Made by a program: the position numbers and the translations under genes. Source: Salinispora arenicola (GTDB taxonomy: Bacteria; Actinomycetota; Actinomycetes; Mycobacteriales; Micromonosporaceae). Taken from it: a stretch of DNA of 64,000 nt. The stretch is from NCBI RefSeq assembly GCF_006716065.1, contig NZ_VFOL01000001.1:806001-870000 (forward strand), in the 5' to 3' direction. A model generated the notes under the pieces. It had not been told where the DNA came from. It searched no databases and was given only the letters and a program-made list of their open reading frames with translations. This document shows positions 53,362-62,466 of this stretch, one piece after another (the first letter of the stretch is position 1; every line of letters starts with the position of its first letter).

Positions 53362-53697
53362 TTACTCACATTTATGGCGACGGTCACACCCTGACTCCGG
53401 TGACCAGCCCGCCGCGCGCAGGTCCACCCCGTCGCCGCGCAGCGGCGTGCCCTCAGCGAGCAGCCGGGCCCGCGCCTGATGCTCGTGACCGGGTGGGAGC
53501 CGGCCGGAGGAGGTCACGACGCGGTGCCAGGGCACACCCCCGCCGTGGCGAGCCAGGATCGAACCGACCAGCCGGGGCGACGTCCGTCCCGACCGTTCGG
53601 CGAGCGCGTCGGCCACCGCCCCGTACGACATCGCCCGGCCGGGCGGGATGCGCTCGACCAGTTCCAGCACCGCCTCGACGTACTCCTCAGGTCCCAC
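53362..53697 (-). CDS. Alkyltransferase-like protein (MGMT family, no catalytic Cys)
   Basis: This 111-residue protein starts at GTG 53697; the long frame upstream is the shadow of proB. It is a stand-alone DNA-binding domain of the MGMT family: RIPPGRAMSYGAVADAL (base-flipping Tyr25), SPRLVGSIL (helix-turn-helix with Arg finger) and PWHRVV at 56-61. The catalytic Cys of PCHRV is replaced by Trp57, the mark of ATL proteins, which bind O6-alkylguanine and hand it to nucleotide excision repair. It is divergent from proB, about 60 bases away. Confidence 0.87.
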   Translation of the reverse strand: MGPEEYVEAVLELVERIPPGRAMSYGAVADALAERSGRTSPRLVGSILARHGGGVPWHRVVTSSGRLPPGHEHQARARLLAEGTPLRGDGVDLRAAGWSPESGCDRRHKCE

Positions 53698-53758
53698 AAC
53701 GCGCCACCATATGGGAACCCGGCCGGGCACGGGCCGACCGACGTCGCAGAATGGGCGG

Positions 53759-54868
53759 GTGCGTGACAGGGTGACGGCAGCTCGCAGGGTGGTCGTCAAG
53801 ATCGGATCCTCCTCGTTGACCACGGCTACCGGCGGCCTGGACGACGGGCGCGTCGACGCGCTCGTGGACACCCTCGGCGGGCTCGCCGCCCAGGGTCGGG
53901 AGGTCGTGCTGGTCTCCTCCGGTGCGATCGCCGCCGGGCTGGCCCCGCTGGGTCTGACCCGCCGCCCCCGTGACCTGGCCACCCAACAGGCCGCCGCCAG
54001 CGTTGGCCAGGGCCTGCTGATCGGGCGGTACGCCGCCGCCTTCGCCCGGCACCACCTCACCGTTGGCCAGGTGCTACTCACCGTCGACGACATGACCCGG
54101 CGAGCGCACTACCGCAACGCGTACCGGACCCTCCGCAAGCTGCTCGACCTGCGCGCGGTACCGATCGTCAACGAGAACGACACGGTCGCCACCGAGGAAA
54201 TCCGGTTCGGCGACAACGACCGGCTCGCCGCCCTGGTAGCCGCGCTGGTCGATACCGATCTGCTGGTCCTGCTCTCCGACGTGGACGCGCTCTGGACCGG
54301 TGATCCGACCCGACCCGGGTCGACCCCGATCGCCGAGGTTCACGACGCGCGGGACCTGTCGGGGGTGGCGATCGGCGGTGCCGGCCGGTCCGGCGTCGGT
54401 ACCGGGGGCATGGTGACAAAGGTGGAGGCAGCCCGGATCGCCACCGGCTTCGGCATCCCGGTAGTCCTCACCTCCGCCGACCTGGCGGCCGAGGCACTGG
54501 ACGGGAAGCCGGTTGGCACCCTCTTCCACCCCAGCCCGCGCCGACCGGCCGCCCGGCTGTTCTGGCTGGCCCACGCCACCACGCCCCGCGGGCGGCTGCA
54601 CCTTGACCCGGGCGCGGTCGAGGCCATCGTCGACCGACGCAAATCGCTGCTGGCCGCCGGGATCAGCGCCGTGCAGGGCGCGTTCACCGCTGGCGATCCG
54701 GTTGACCTGGTCGACACCGAGGGCGTGCCGGTGGCCCGAGGGCTGGTCAACTACGACGCGGTGGAACTGCCCGGCCTGCTCGGGCGCTCGACGTCGGAGC
54801 TCGCCACAGCCCTCGGCCCGGCCTACGAACGGGAGGTCGTCCACTGCGACGACCTGGTGCTGTTGTGA
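53759..54868 (+). CDS. proB: Glutamate 5-kinase
   Basis: This 369-residue kinase does the first step of proline synthesis. N-terminal glycine loop [50 protein letters not shown] (glutamate site) and [15 protein letters not shown] form the amino-acid-kinase domain. The last 75 or so residues ([25 protein letters not shown]) form a PUA domain. The start is one of two GTG codons (53759 or 53771). Followed by proA after 55 bases, on the same strand. Confidence 0.94.
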   Translation: MRDRVTAARRVVVKIGSSSLTTATGGLDDGRVDALVDTLGGLAAQGREVVLVSSGAIAAGLAPLGLTRRPRDLATQQAAASVGQGLLIGRYAAAFARHHLTVGQVLLTVDDMTRRAHYRNAYRTLRKLLDLRAVPIVNENDTVATEEIRFGDNDRLAALVAALVDTDLLVLLSDVDALWTGDPTRPGSTPIAEVHDARDLSGVAIGGAGRSGVGTGGMVTKVEAARIATGFGIPVVLTSADLAAEALDGKPVGTLFHPSPRRPAARLFWLAHATTPRGRLHLDPGAVEAIVDRRKSLLAAGISAVQGAFTAGDPVDLVDTEGVPVARGLVNYDAVELPGLLGRSTSELATALGPAYEREVVHCDDLVLL

Positions 54869-54923
54869 CCAGTCAACGCCGGGCGCCCGGAACTCGCCCC
54901 ACCTCACATCGCAAGGAGTGCAG

Positions 54924-56165
54924 ATGAGCGTCGTCGAGCAGGCACAGCGAGCCCGGACAGCGGCGGCGGAGTTGGCCGTCGCCACCCGGTCCGTCAAGGA
55001 TGCCGCGCTACACGCGATGGCCGACGCGCTGGTGGCACGCACGCCCGAGATCCTGGCGGCGAACGGCGCAGACCTGGCCGCCGGACGCGAAGGTGGCCTC
55101 AACGCGGCCGTTCTCGACCGGCTCGCCCTCGACACGGGGCGGGTGGCCGACATCGCCGACGCGCTGCGCCAGATGGCCGCGCTTCCCGACCCGATAGGTG
55201 AGGTCGTCCGGGGCTCGACCCTGCCCAACGGCCTGGAGCTGCGGCAGGTGCGGGTGCCGTTCGGGGTGGTGGGCATCGTCTACGAGGCGCGACCGAACGT
55301 CACCGTCGACGCGGCCGGCATCTGCCTGAAATCCGGCAACGCGGTACTGCTGCGGGGATCCTCCTCCGCCGCACAGTCGAACGCCGCGCTGGTCGCGGTG
55401 CTGCGCGACGCGGTCGCCGGCGCTGGCCTACCGGCAGACTCGGTGCAGCTGCTCGACGCCACGACCCGCGACTCGGTCAAGGAACTGATGCGTGCCCGGG
55501 GTCTGGTCGACGTGCTGATCCCGCGCGGCGGAGCGGCGCTGATCCGCACTGTGGTCGAGGAGTCGACCGTCCCGGTGATCGAGACCGGGGTAGGCAACTG
55601 TCACGTCTATGTTGACGCTGCCGCGGATGTGTCGAAGGCCGTCGCGATCGCCCTGAACGCGAAAACCCAGCGCCTGTCCACCTGCAACACGGCCGAGTCG
55701 CTGCTGGTGCACGCCGCCGTCGCGGACGCCTTCCTGCCGCCGGCGCTGGCCGCTCTCGCGGCAGCCGGGGTGACCGTACACGGCTGCCCGGAGGTCGCCC
55801 GGTACTCCGCCGCCGTGTTGCCGGCAACCGACGAGGACTACGCCACCGAGTACCTGTCGGCGGACATCTCAGTCGCCGTCGTCAACTCGCTGGACGCGGC
55901 GGTCGCCCACATCAGGCGATACGGCACTGGGCACACCGAGGCGATCGTGACCGACTCCCAGCCGGCCGCCCGCGAGTTCGTGGCCCGGGTCGACGCGGCG
56001 GCGGTGATGGTGAACGCCTCCACCCGGTTCACCGACGGCGGGGAGTTCGGCTTCGGTGCCGAGATCGGCATCTCCACCCAGAAGCTGCACGCCCGCGGAC
56101 CGATGGGGCTGCCCGAGCTGACCAGCACGAAGTACGTGGTGACCGGCGACGGTCAGTTGCGCTGA
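54924..56165 (+). CDS. proA: Glutamate-5-semialdehyde dehydrogenase
   Basis: This 413-residue enzyme catalyses the second proline step. Motifs are [48 protein letters not shown], the catalytic Cys254 in [10 protein letters not shown], and the C-terminal [24 protein letters not shown]. The ATG follows AAGGAG. It forms an operon with proB, whose unstable acyl-phosphate product it reduces. A hairpin follows the stop. Confidence 0.95.
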   Translation: MSVVEQAQRARTAAAELAVATRSVKDAALHAMADALVARTPEILAANGADLAAGREGGLNAAVLDRLALDTGRVADIADALRQMAALPDPIGEVVRGSTLPNGLELRQVRVPFGVVGIVYEARPNVTVDAAGICLKSGNAVLLRGSSSAAQSNAALVAVLRDAVAGAGLPADSVQLLDATTRDSVKELMRARGLVDVLIPRGGAALIRTVVEESTVPVIETGVGNCHVYVDAAADVSKAVAIALNAKTQRLSTCNTAESLLVHAAVADAFLPPALAALAAAGVTVHGCPEVARYSAAVLPATDEDYATEYLSADISVAVVNSLDAAVAHIRRYGTGHTEAIVTDSQPAAREFVARVDAAAVMVNASTRFTDGGEFGFGAEIGISTQKLHARGPMGLPELTSTKYVVTGDGQLR

Positions 56166-56172
56166 CCCGCCC

Positions 56173-56192
56173 ACGGCACCAGCCCGTGCCGT
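56173..56192 (+). terminator. Hairpin after proA
   Basis: A 7-bp perfect stem ACGGCAC / GTGCCGT with a six-base loop starts 8 bases after the proA stop. Confidence 0.5.
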
Positions 56193-56233
56193 CCGACGGC
56201 CCCGCCCACACCCGGACCGCGCCGGTGGGCGGA

Positions 56234-57064
56234 TCAACGGCAGGCGCGGATCGCGGCCAGCGTCGCGTGGACGTCGAACTGGTGCCCGTCGTCGCTCTCC
56301 CAGCCGCCGTCGCTGCGTTGGGTCTCGGCGAGCCGGCGGCGGGCACGCACCAGGACCCAGTCCTGCGCGTCCACGCCGACCCGGCGCAGCGTCGCGGCCA
56401 GCCACGCGACGTTCGCCGGGGACATGTCGCCGATTCGCTCGGCGAGCGCCACCTGGATCCGGGCGGACTCCTGGAACATCTCCTGTCGGAACAGCACCGC
56501 CGCACCCAACCACCCGGCGGCGAGGAACGACGGCCAGGTCCCGTCCGGCGACACTCGACCGGCCAGGAACAGCGCGGCGGCATGCACGACGTTCGCGTAC
56601 ACGCCGCCGACCCGGGCGTCCAACGGTCCGGCCGCCCGGGCGTCCAGCCCGGCTACGCTCAGCCAGAACGCCGCGTTTGCCGTCAGGTAGATACCCGCCG
56701 CCGGGTCACCCGGCCGGGCCCACTCGGGCGCCGTCCCGGCCAGTGCGGTGTCCTCCTCCCAGCCCCCCTCCGGCAACTGGCGAAAGGCGAGCCAGTCCAG
56801 CGCCCGCCGGGCCGCGGGCCGACCGAGGGCACCGAGGTCGTCCAGTTCACCGAGGCGGAAGCAGGTCGCGTCAACGGAGGCCACCTTCCCCTCGAGGTAC
56901 GCGGGCCAGCCACCGTCCGGCAGCTGGCCACCCTCGGCGACGTCAAGTGCCTCCACGGTCGCCGGCGTACCGGTGCGCAGGCAGCCGAGCCGGGCACGCT
57001 CCACAACATCCCCATGTGCCACCACGTAGCCGATCGCGGCATCGGTATCCACCACGGCGGCCAC
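56234..57064 (-). CDS. Terpenoid-cyclase/prenyltransferase-fold repeat protein
   Basis: The product has 276 residues from GTG 57064; GTG codons at 57055 and 57052 are alternatives. It contains repeated QW-like motifs (LPDGGWPAYLE, LPEGGWEEDT, SPDGTWPS, RSDGGWESDDGHQFD) spaced through an all-helical protein. This is the alpha/alpha barrel pattern of squalene-hopene cyclases and prenyltransferase beta subunits. The DxDD cyclase acid motif and the usual length (over 600) are absent, so a full cyclase is unlikely. It could be a binding-domain protein. No isoprenoid genes are adjacent. Confidence 0.72.
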   Translation of the reverse strand: MAAVVDTDAAIGYVVAHGDVVERARLGCLRTGTPATVEALDVAEGGQLPDGGWPAYLEGKVASVDATCFRLGELDDLGALGRPAARRALDWLAFRQLPEGGWEEDTALAGTAPEWARPGDPAAGIYLTANAAFWLSVAGLDARAAGPLDARVGGVYANVVHAAALFLAGRVSPDGTWPSFLAAGWLGAAVLFRQEMFQESARIQVALAERIGDMSPANVAWLAATLRRVGVDAQDWVLVRARRRLAETQRSDGGWESDDGHQFDVHATLAAIRACR

Positions 57065-57185
57065 GCTACCTGGGCAGATGCGAATCCGCCCCAGCGGAAT
57101 CGACCGCCCGCTGCCCGGCGTACGCCGAAACTCGTGCGTGCCGTACCCGCCGTGACGTGGTCCCGCCATGGCGGGTACGGCACGC

Positions 57186-58367
57186 TCAGTACGCGGGCAG
57201 CGACGGATCGACCTGCTTGATCCAGGAGAGAACGCCGCCCTGGACGTGCACCGCGTCCCGGAAGCCGGCGGCTTTCAGCGCGGCGAGCGCCTCCGCGGAG
57301 CGGACACCTGATTTGCAGTGCAGCACGATCTGGCGGTCCTGCGGAAGCTTGACCAGCGCCTCGCCAGAGATGATCTCGCCCTTGGGAATCAGCGTGGCGC
57401 CCGGAATCCGCACGATCTCGAATTCGGCCGGCTCCCGCACGTCAACCAGGAGAAAGTCCTTACCGGCATCCTGCCACGCCTTCAGTTCACCCGCGGTGAT
57501 CGTCGCGTCGATCACCGCCTCCTGGGCTTCAGCCGACACCGCGCCGCAGAAGTCCTCGTAGTCTGCCAGCAGGTCGGTGACCGTGGGGTTCTCGCCGCAG
57601 AGGGCGCAGTTCGGGTCCTTCCGCACCTTGATCTTGCGGTAGCTCATCTCCAGTGCGTCGTAGACCATGAGCCGACCGACCAGCGGCTCACCGATGCCGG
57701 CGAGTAGCTTGATCGCCTCGTTCACCTGGATCGAGCCGATCGACGCGCACAGCACGCCGAGCACGCCGCCCTCCGCGCAGGACGGCACCATACCGGGCGG
57801 CGGAGGCTCCGGGTAGAGGCAGCGATAGCAGGGACCGTGCTCGGCCCAGAACACCGACGCCTGCCCGTCGAAGCGGTAGATCGAGCCCCACACGTACGGC
57901 TTTCCGAGCAGCACAGCCGCGTCGTTGACCATGTACCGGGTGGCGAAGTTGTCGGTGCCGTCCACGATCAGGTCATATCGGGCGAAGATGTCTTTGACGT
58001 TGTCCCGATCCAACGCCACGTCGTGGATCTCCACCGCAACCAGCGGGTTGATCTCTCGGATGGTCGCGGCGGCCGATTCCGCCTTGGCCCGGCCGACATC
58101 GGACACGCCATGGATGATCTGACGCTGGAGGTTGGATTCGTCGACAGTGTCGAAATCGACGATGCCGAGCGTACCCACCCCGGCGGCGGCCAGGTACATC
58201 AGCGCCGGCGAGCCGAGACCACCGGCACCGACACAGAGCACCCGGGCATTCTTCAGCCGCTTCTGGCCCTCGACCCCGACATCCGGGATGATCAGGTGGC
58301 GTGAGTAGCGACGGACCTCGTCAACGGTCAGCTCGGCGGCGGGCTCGACGAGCGGGGGCAGCGACAC
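57186..58367 (-). CDS. moeZ: Adenylyltransferase/sulfurtransferase MoeZ
   Basis: This 393-residue protein combines a ThiF/MoeB adenylating domain (VGAGGLGSPALMYLAAAGVG, Asp in VDGTDNFATRYMVND, zinc CxxC pairs CYRC and CALC) with a C-terminal rhodanese domain (active Cys in VLHCKSGVRSAEAL). It activates and sulfurates ubiquitin-like carriers such as MoaD-, CysO- and ThiS-type proteins. The start is GTG 58367, just after GGGGAG; the ATG 13 codons earlier lacks a good ribosome binding site. No carrier protein is adjacent. Confidence 0.93.
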   Translation of the reverse strand: MSLPPLVEPAAELTVDEVRRYSRHLIIPDVGVEGQKRLKNARVLCVGAGGLGSPALMYLAAAGVGTLGIVDFDTVDESNLQRQIIHGVSDVGRAKAESAAATIREINPLVAVEIHDVALDRDNVKDIFARYDLIVDGTDNFATRYMVNDAAVLLGKPYVWGSIYRFDGQASVFWAEHGPCYRCLYPEPPPPGMVPSCAEGGVLGVLCASIGSIQVNEAIKLLAGIGEPLVGRLMVYDALEMSYRKIKVRKDPNCALCGENPTVTDLLADYEDFCGAVSAEAQEAVIDATITAGELKAWQDAGKDFLLVDVREPAEFEIVRIPGATLIPKGEIISGEALVKLPQDRQIVLHCKSGVRSAEALAALKAAGFRDAVHVQGGVLSWIKQVDPSLPAY

Positions 58368-58514
58368 GGTGGACTCCCCGGGATCGGCGGTGGCGAACCG
58401 CGCCATTGTCGCTCGCCGGCCGGGCTGTCGGCCATGAGCGGGGACACTCGCCCGAACTGCGGGAACGGGAATAGCCGAACCGGTCCGCGGCCACGGAGCC
58501 GGACCGGCCTGCTG

Positions 58515-60782
58515 CTACCCGAGGTCCCCGGTTTCGACGAGCAACGCCTCGAGGCGACGATTCACCGCGGCCAGCGTGGCCCGTACGACCGCCTGCCGAG
58601 GGTCACCTGCGACCAACGCGGAGCCGGCGAGCTGCTCGACCCAACCGTCACAGACCAGCAGTACCACGACCGTCGCCACCTCGCAGGTGCCAAGCGGCAC
58701 CAACGTGGCGTGCTCGACGAAGCAGCGCCCCCGGTCCGGCTTCGGCCCTGGTTCGCGCAGCAACTCGTCCACCGCCGCGGCGGCGGCCGCCGCGCAGAGC
58801 CGCAACACGTACCCGTCAACCGCCGGCCCGGTCGCGTACCCGGCCGCGGGCGACCCGGCGGAGACCAGGCGGACCTCCACCGTGGCGTCGAGCCCGAACG
58901 TGCTCACCTGCACGTGGTCGAGCACTACCCGGGGACCGGGCCGACCACCCGTGTCCAGCGGGCGCGACGGGGCCGTCTCGGTGGTGCTGACCTGCCCGCC
59001 GGTGTACGACGCCTTGAGCGCCGTCGGGCCGTCGGTGGCTCCGCCGGGAGTATCCGTCAACGCGTCCACGACGGCCCGTCCCCGGTGCGTTCCGCCCGGG
59101 TGCCGCCGACGGCGCGGAGGCTCCGACAGCGCCGCGCCCCGACGTTCGGTGCGCGACGGCAGGCCACCCGGAGACCATCCGGTCGTTGCCGGCCCCGGTT
59201 CGTCGCGCGCCGGCTCGGCCGCCCACCGGCGGGCGCGCGGCACTGGTTCGGGGTGCTCGTCGGACATGGTCTGCGGGGCAGCGGCGAGGCCCATCCGTTC
59301 CTGCAGGAGCCGGGCGACGTGCCGGCTCACCTCGGCCGGGTCCGCACCGTCGGCGAGGTCCAGCCGCAGGCTGTGTGCGCCGGCCGGGGTGCGGCGCAAC
59401 GCCGCGTCGCGGACACCCGCCACGCCGCGAACCGCACCGAGGATGGCGTCCACGTCGAAGCCCTCCGGACGCTCACGCAGCGAAGGAGGCTCGTCGGCCT
59501 GACGGAGGTGGGTGGCGATACGGGCGAGTTCCGGTGTCTGGGCGGGTGGCTCCACGGCTGGCGGCTCCGGCACGACGGGCACATCCGGTTTGGCGGGGAC
59601 ACGCTGCGGCAACATCGCCGACGCCGATTCCGGCAGTCGGTCGGCCTGGGCCGACTGTGCCGTCGGTGCCGGTTCGGGGGCAGATCGACGGGCGGTGTAG
59701 GGGGGCGTGCTCGTCGGAACGGACCCGGACGGGACGCGGTCCCAGCCGCTGGGGCCACTCTCGGCGGGCGCGGCCTCCGACGGCCCGGCCGGCTGCTCGG
59801 CGGCTCCGGCCGCAGGGACCTCCGGTGAGCGGTGCGCCGGGATCGGCTGGTACGCCCGCTGCGGCTCGACGGCCCAGGCGGGACGCTCCGCACGCACCCG
59901 ACGCCCCTCGCCCGCCTCGGTGACGTCGGGGTCCGGGCGGAACCGGCGGCCGGTCGTCTCCGACTGCTCCGCTGACTCGTCCCGCTCCATCCCGCCCCGG
60001 AACCGCCGGCCGCGCGACTCCGCGTCGTCCCACCCGGTCGGGTCGGGCTCCGCTACGGCCTGGCCACCGGACGAGGTCGACTCACCGTCGGCCCACGGCG
60101 GCGCCCACTCGGACCCCCAGCTCGGCCGGTTCCAGCTCGGGTCGGACCAATCCGGTTCGGGTAGCGGCGTGGGGCCGGTGTCGGCCGGATGGTCCGACCC
60201 ACTGCCTCCCACGGACTCGGTTTTCCAGCCACTGGCTGACGGGTGGAACCCGGGCGGCACCTCGAAGCCCTTCGCCGCCGTGTCGTGCGGTGACACCCGG
60301 ACCGCGGGCGACACCGAGCCGGGTTCGGAGCGGCGGGGTGGCCCGGCCGGCTCGTCGGAGGCACGCCGGCCCGGGACCGGATACGGTTCGGCCGGCACGG
60401 GCGGCTGCTCGACGGCGGGCGCGGTCACCGCGGACCGGTCACCGGCGGCGTCCTGGGGCGGCGCGCTCACCGGACCCGGCCGGCCGGCCGAGGCCTCCGG
60501 CTCGGGGTACGAGTGGCCGTTGACCCGGAACCCGTTGAGGCGAGGGCGAGAGGTGCTGTCGGGCACACCGGGCGAAGGAGCTGGCAGGTCCCCGTGGCGC
60601 GACGAGGAGTTGGCCCAACTGGCGGGCGGATCGGATCGGTGCCAGGGTGGGGTCGAGTCCGACGACCAGCCACCCGTGGCGGGCGCCCACGGAATGCCAG
60701 AACGGGGTCGGTCCGGCCGCGGACCGGTCCCGTCACCGTGCTCTCCCGGGGTCGCGGCACCGGGTTGCCCTGCATCACTCAC
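58515..60782 (-). CDS. Large hypothetical protein with disordered N-terminal two-thirds
   Basis: The product has 755 residues from GTG 60782 behind AAGGAG. Residues 1 to about 390 are Pro/Ser/Gly/Glu-rich and probably disordered. About 420-490 is a compact alpha/beta module (FDVDAILGAVRGVAGVRDAAL, then VSRHVARLLQERMGL) whose pattern resembles a cation-efflux C-terminal or ACT-like fold. The last 140 residues form a second domain beginning RVVLDHVQVSTFGLDATVEV and ending ATLAAVNRRLEALL. It is divergent from TetR. It is large and well ordered only at the C-end. Function unknown. Confidence 0.7.
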   Translation of the reverse strand: MSDAGQPGAATPGEHGDGTGPRPDRPRSGIPWAPATGGWSSDSTPPWHRSDPPASWANSSSRHGDLPAPSPGVPDSTSRPRLNGFRVNGHSYPEPEASAGRPGPVSAPPQDAAGDRSAVTAPAVEQPPVPAEPYPVPGRRASDEPAGPPRRSEPGSVSPAVRVSPHDTAAKGFEVPPGFHPSASGWKTESVGGSGSDHPADTGPTPLPEPDWSDPSWNRPSWGSEWAPPWADGESTSSGGQAVAEPDPTGWDDAESRGRRFRGGMERDESAEQSETTGRRFRPDPDVTEAGEGRRVRAERPAWAVEPQRAYQPIPAHRSPEVPAAGAAEQPAGPSEAAPAESGPSGWDRVPSGSVPTSTPPYTARRSAPEPAPTAQSAQADRLPESASAMLPQRVPAKPDVPVVPEPPAVEPPAQTPELARIATHLRQADEPPSLRERPEGFDVDAILGAVRGVAGVRDAALRRTPAGAHSLRLDLADGADPAEVSRHVARLLQERMGLAAAPQTMSDEHPEPVPRARRWAAEPARDEPGPATTGWSPGGLPSRTERRGAALSEPPRRRRHPGGTHRGRAVVDALTDTPGGATDGPTALKASYTGGQVSTTETAPSRPLDTGGRPGPRVVLDHVQVSTFGLDATVEVRLVSAGSPAAGYATGPAVDGYVLRLCAAAAAAAVDELLREPGPKPDRGRCFVEHATLVPLGTCEVATVVVLLVCDGWVEQLAGSALVAGDPRQAVVRATLAAVNRRLEALLVETGDLG

Positions 60783-60927
60783 CGCGCGCTCCTTGGTCGC
60801 CCCCGCTGAGGCTACCGTGTGGTGACAGTGGCGATAAGTTACGGCGGCGGGCCAATTCCGGGACGGGCGGAGATCCCTGACCGGTTCGGGTGATATGCCA
60901 GCTCGTATGAAGAACTCGGAGGCTCCC

Positions 60928-61566
60928 ATGACCGCTGTGGGGAACGGCGCCCAGACTGCCGGCCGGCCCACCCGCCTACCCCGGTCAGCTCGCCGCAGGC
61001 AGTTGCTCGCCGCGGCGCAGGAGGTGTTCGTCGCGCAGGGGTACCACGCGGCCGCGATGGACGACATCGCCGAACGCGCGGGGGTCTCCAAGCCGGTGCT
61101 GTACCAACACTTCCCCGGCAAGATGGAGCTCTACCTGGCGCTGCTCGACACCCACTGCGACGCCATCGTGGCGAAGGTGCAGGAAGCGATGCGCAGCACC
61201 ACCGACAACAAGGAGCGTGTCAGCGCCTCCGTCCGTGCCTACTTCGACTTCGTCGACCACGAAAGCGAGGCGTTCCGCCTGGTCTTCGAGTCGGACCTCC
61301 GTAACGATCCGGCGGTGCGGCAGCGGGTCGAGCGGGTCGAGCAGGGCTGCATCGCGGCGATCACCGACACGATCATCTCGGACACCGGTGTAAGCCGGGC
61401 ACACGCCGAGCTGCTGGCCTCCGGACTGGTCGGAGCGGCCGAGACTGCGGCGCAGTTCTGGCTGGCCAGGGGCCGGCGGGTGGCGAAGGCGGAGGCGGAG
61501 TCGTTGGTCGCCGCGCTCTCCTGGCGGGGCATCGCGAGCTTCCCGCTGCAAGGTGAGTCAGCCTGA
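60928..61566 (+). CDS. TetR family transcriptional regulator
   Basis: This 212-residue protein has ATG 60928 five bases after GGAGG, preferred over ATG 60895. Helix-turn-helix at about 18-63: RRRQLLAAAQEVFVAQGYHAAAMDDIAERAGVSKPVLYQHF. The C-terminal half (VRAYFDFVDHESEAFRLVFESDL onward) is ligand-binding and resembles actinobacterial TetR_C groups near DUF3107. The DUF3107 gene lies 64 bases downstream on the same strand, and the arrangement TetR - DUF3107 - DEAD helicase is recurrent in actinobacteria. Its ligand is unknown. Confidence 0.9.
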   Translation: MTAVGNGAQTAGRPTRLPRSARRRQLLAAAQEVFVAQGYHAAAMDDIAERAGVSKPVLYQHFPGKMELYLALLDTHCDAIVAKVQEAMRSTTDNKERVSASVRAYFDFVDHESEAFRLVFESDLRNDPAVRQRVERVEQGCIAAITDTIISDTGVSRAHAELLASGLVGAAETAAQFWLARGRRVAKAEAESLVAALSWRGIASFPLQGESA

Positions 61567-61630
61567 CCACCACCGCCGTGATCGGATAGCCTTCGCACGG
61601 CGGCAATCTCGCCCCAGCGGAGGAGGCACA

Positions 61631-61858
61631 GTGGAGGTCAAGATCGGCGTGCAGTACGCGCCGCGGGAGCTGGTTCTGGAGAGCGCGCAGTCGCCGGCCG
61701 AGATCGAGCGGATCGTAACCGACGCCATCGCCAGCGACGGCGGCACCCTCTCCCTCACCGATGAGAGAGGGCGGCGGATCATCGTACCGGTCGACAAGGT
61801 CGCCTACGTCGAGATCGCCGAGGCGTCCCCCCGAGCGGTCGGGTTCACCGCCCGCTGA
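61631..61858 (+). CDS. DUF3107 family protein
   Basis: This 75-residue protein starts at GTG 61631 after GGAGG. It begins VEVKIGVQYAPRELVLES and contains LTDERGRRIIVPVDKVAYVEI. This is the full DUF3107 pattern, a small actinobacterial family of unknown function. It lies between TetR and the DEAD-box helicase. Confidence 0.88.
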   Translation: MEVKIGVQYAPRELVLESAQSPAEIERIVTDAIASDGGTLSLTDERGRRIIVPVDKVAYVEIAEASPRAVGFTAR

Positions 61859-61873
61859 CCGGCTCCCCCGCTG

Positions 61874-61897
61874 CGGCAGGCGCCGACGCACCTGCCG
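61874..61897 (+). terminator. Hairpin after the DUF3107 gene
   Basis: A 7-bp perfect stem CGGCAGG / CCTGCCG with a 10-base loop begins 16 bases after the stop codon. Confidence 0.5.
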
Positions 61898-61901
61898 TGG
61901 C

Positions 61902-61917
61902 GTGCGGTCGACCGCAC
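61902..61917. repeat. Perfect 16-base palindrome downstream of DUF3107
   Basis: GTGCGGTCGACCGCAC is exactly symmetrical. It follows the DUF3107 hairpin and precedes the helicase leader. It could be a regulator site or part of the terminator region. Confidence 0.5.
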
Positions 61918-62156
61918 TGGGTCTCGACCGCGACGACGTAGGCGTCGCGCGGCACCTGTCAGCGCCACCACCGGTCGGACCGCGCTCACGCCGCCAGCCC
62001 CCGCCCCAGCTCGATTTCGTTGTGTGATCTCCCTCATCTCGCCGGAGCATCCGGTCGAACACGTCGACGAGGGCGCAAACCCCCACCGGGCACCCACGGC
62101 GGAGAGGCGCGCGGACCGGCCGGCAACACCGGCACTTCCGATCTGTCCCTGGCGCG

Positions 62157-62199
62157 ACCTGCCGGAATCCGAACAGGGTCCGGCAGGTTCAGGTAGAAT
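62157..62199 (+). promoter_or_regulatory. Candidate promoter of the DEAD-box helicase with an inverted repeat over its upstream half
   Basis: TAGAAT at 62194-62199 is a good -10 element. Upstream lies an exact 10-bp inverted repeat, ACCTGCCGGA (62157-62166) and TCCGGCAGGT (62179-62188), whose spacer and right arm cover the -35 zone. No good -35 hexamer is seen. A start near 62206 would give a roughly 260-base 5' leader. The rest of the 61918-62156 stretch shows nothing recognisable. Confidence 0.45.
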
Positions 62200-62227
62200 A
62201 GAGCAGTTGCCGTGGCACCGACCGAGA

Positions 62228-62325
62228 TCGAACCTCGACCTGGTCCCAGTTTCGACGCCTGGTTCACGTTTCGAATCAGTCCCGGTTTCGAGCTGGTCCA
62301 ACGTTCGAAGGGGTTCGACGTTCGA
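62228..62325 (+). repeat. Array of TTCGA/TCGAA motifs in the helicase leader
   Basis: Eight TCGA cores start at 62228, 62235, 62252, 62271, 62288, 62305, 62315 and 62322. The middle ones recur at 17-19 base intervals, within degenerate units of the form GTTTCGA-N12. They lie inside the predicted 5' untranslated leader, 140 bases before the helicase ATG. Confidence 0.6.
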
Positions 62326-62466
62326 TCTGGTCGCAGCCGGTCCACGGCGCGCGTGCGGCCCGGTCCGGCTCGGCAGTTCGCCACCCGACCGTGTGGCCCG
62401 CGCCACACCGTCCGCGCCTCGAGGACTCAACGGGGCGCACCCACGAGAGGGCACCCCCACATCGAG

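Noticed and set aside
54869..54923. Regulatory leader or T-box between proB and proA
   Set aside because: The 55-base gap holds only a ribosome binding site and no recognisable structure.
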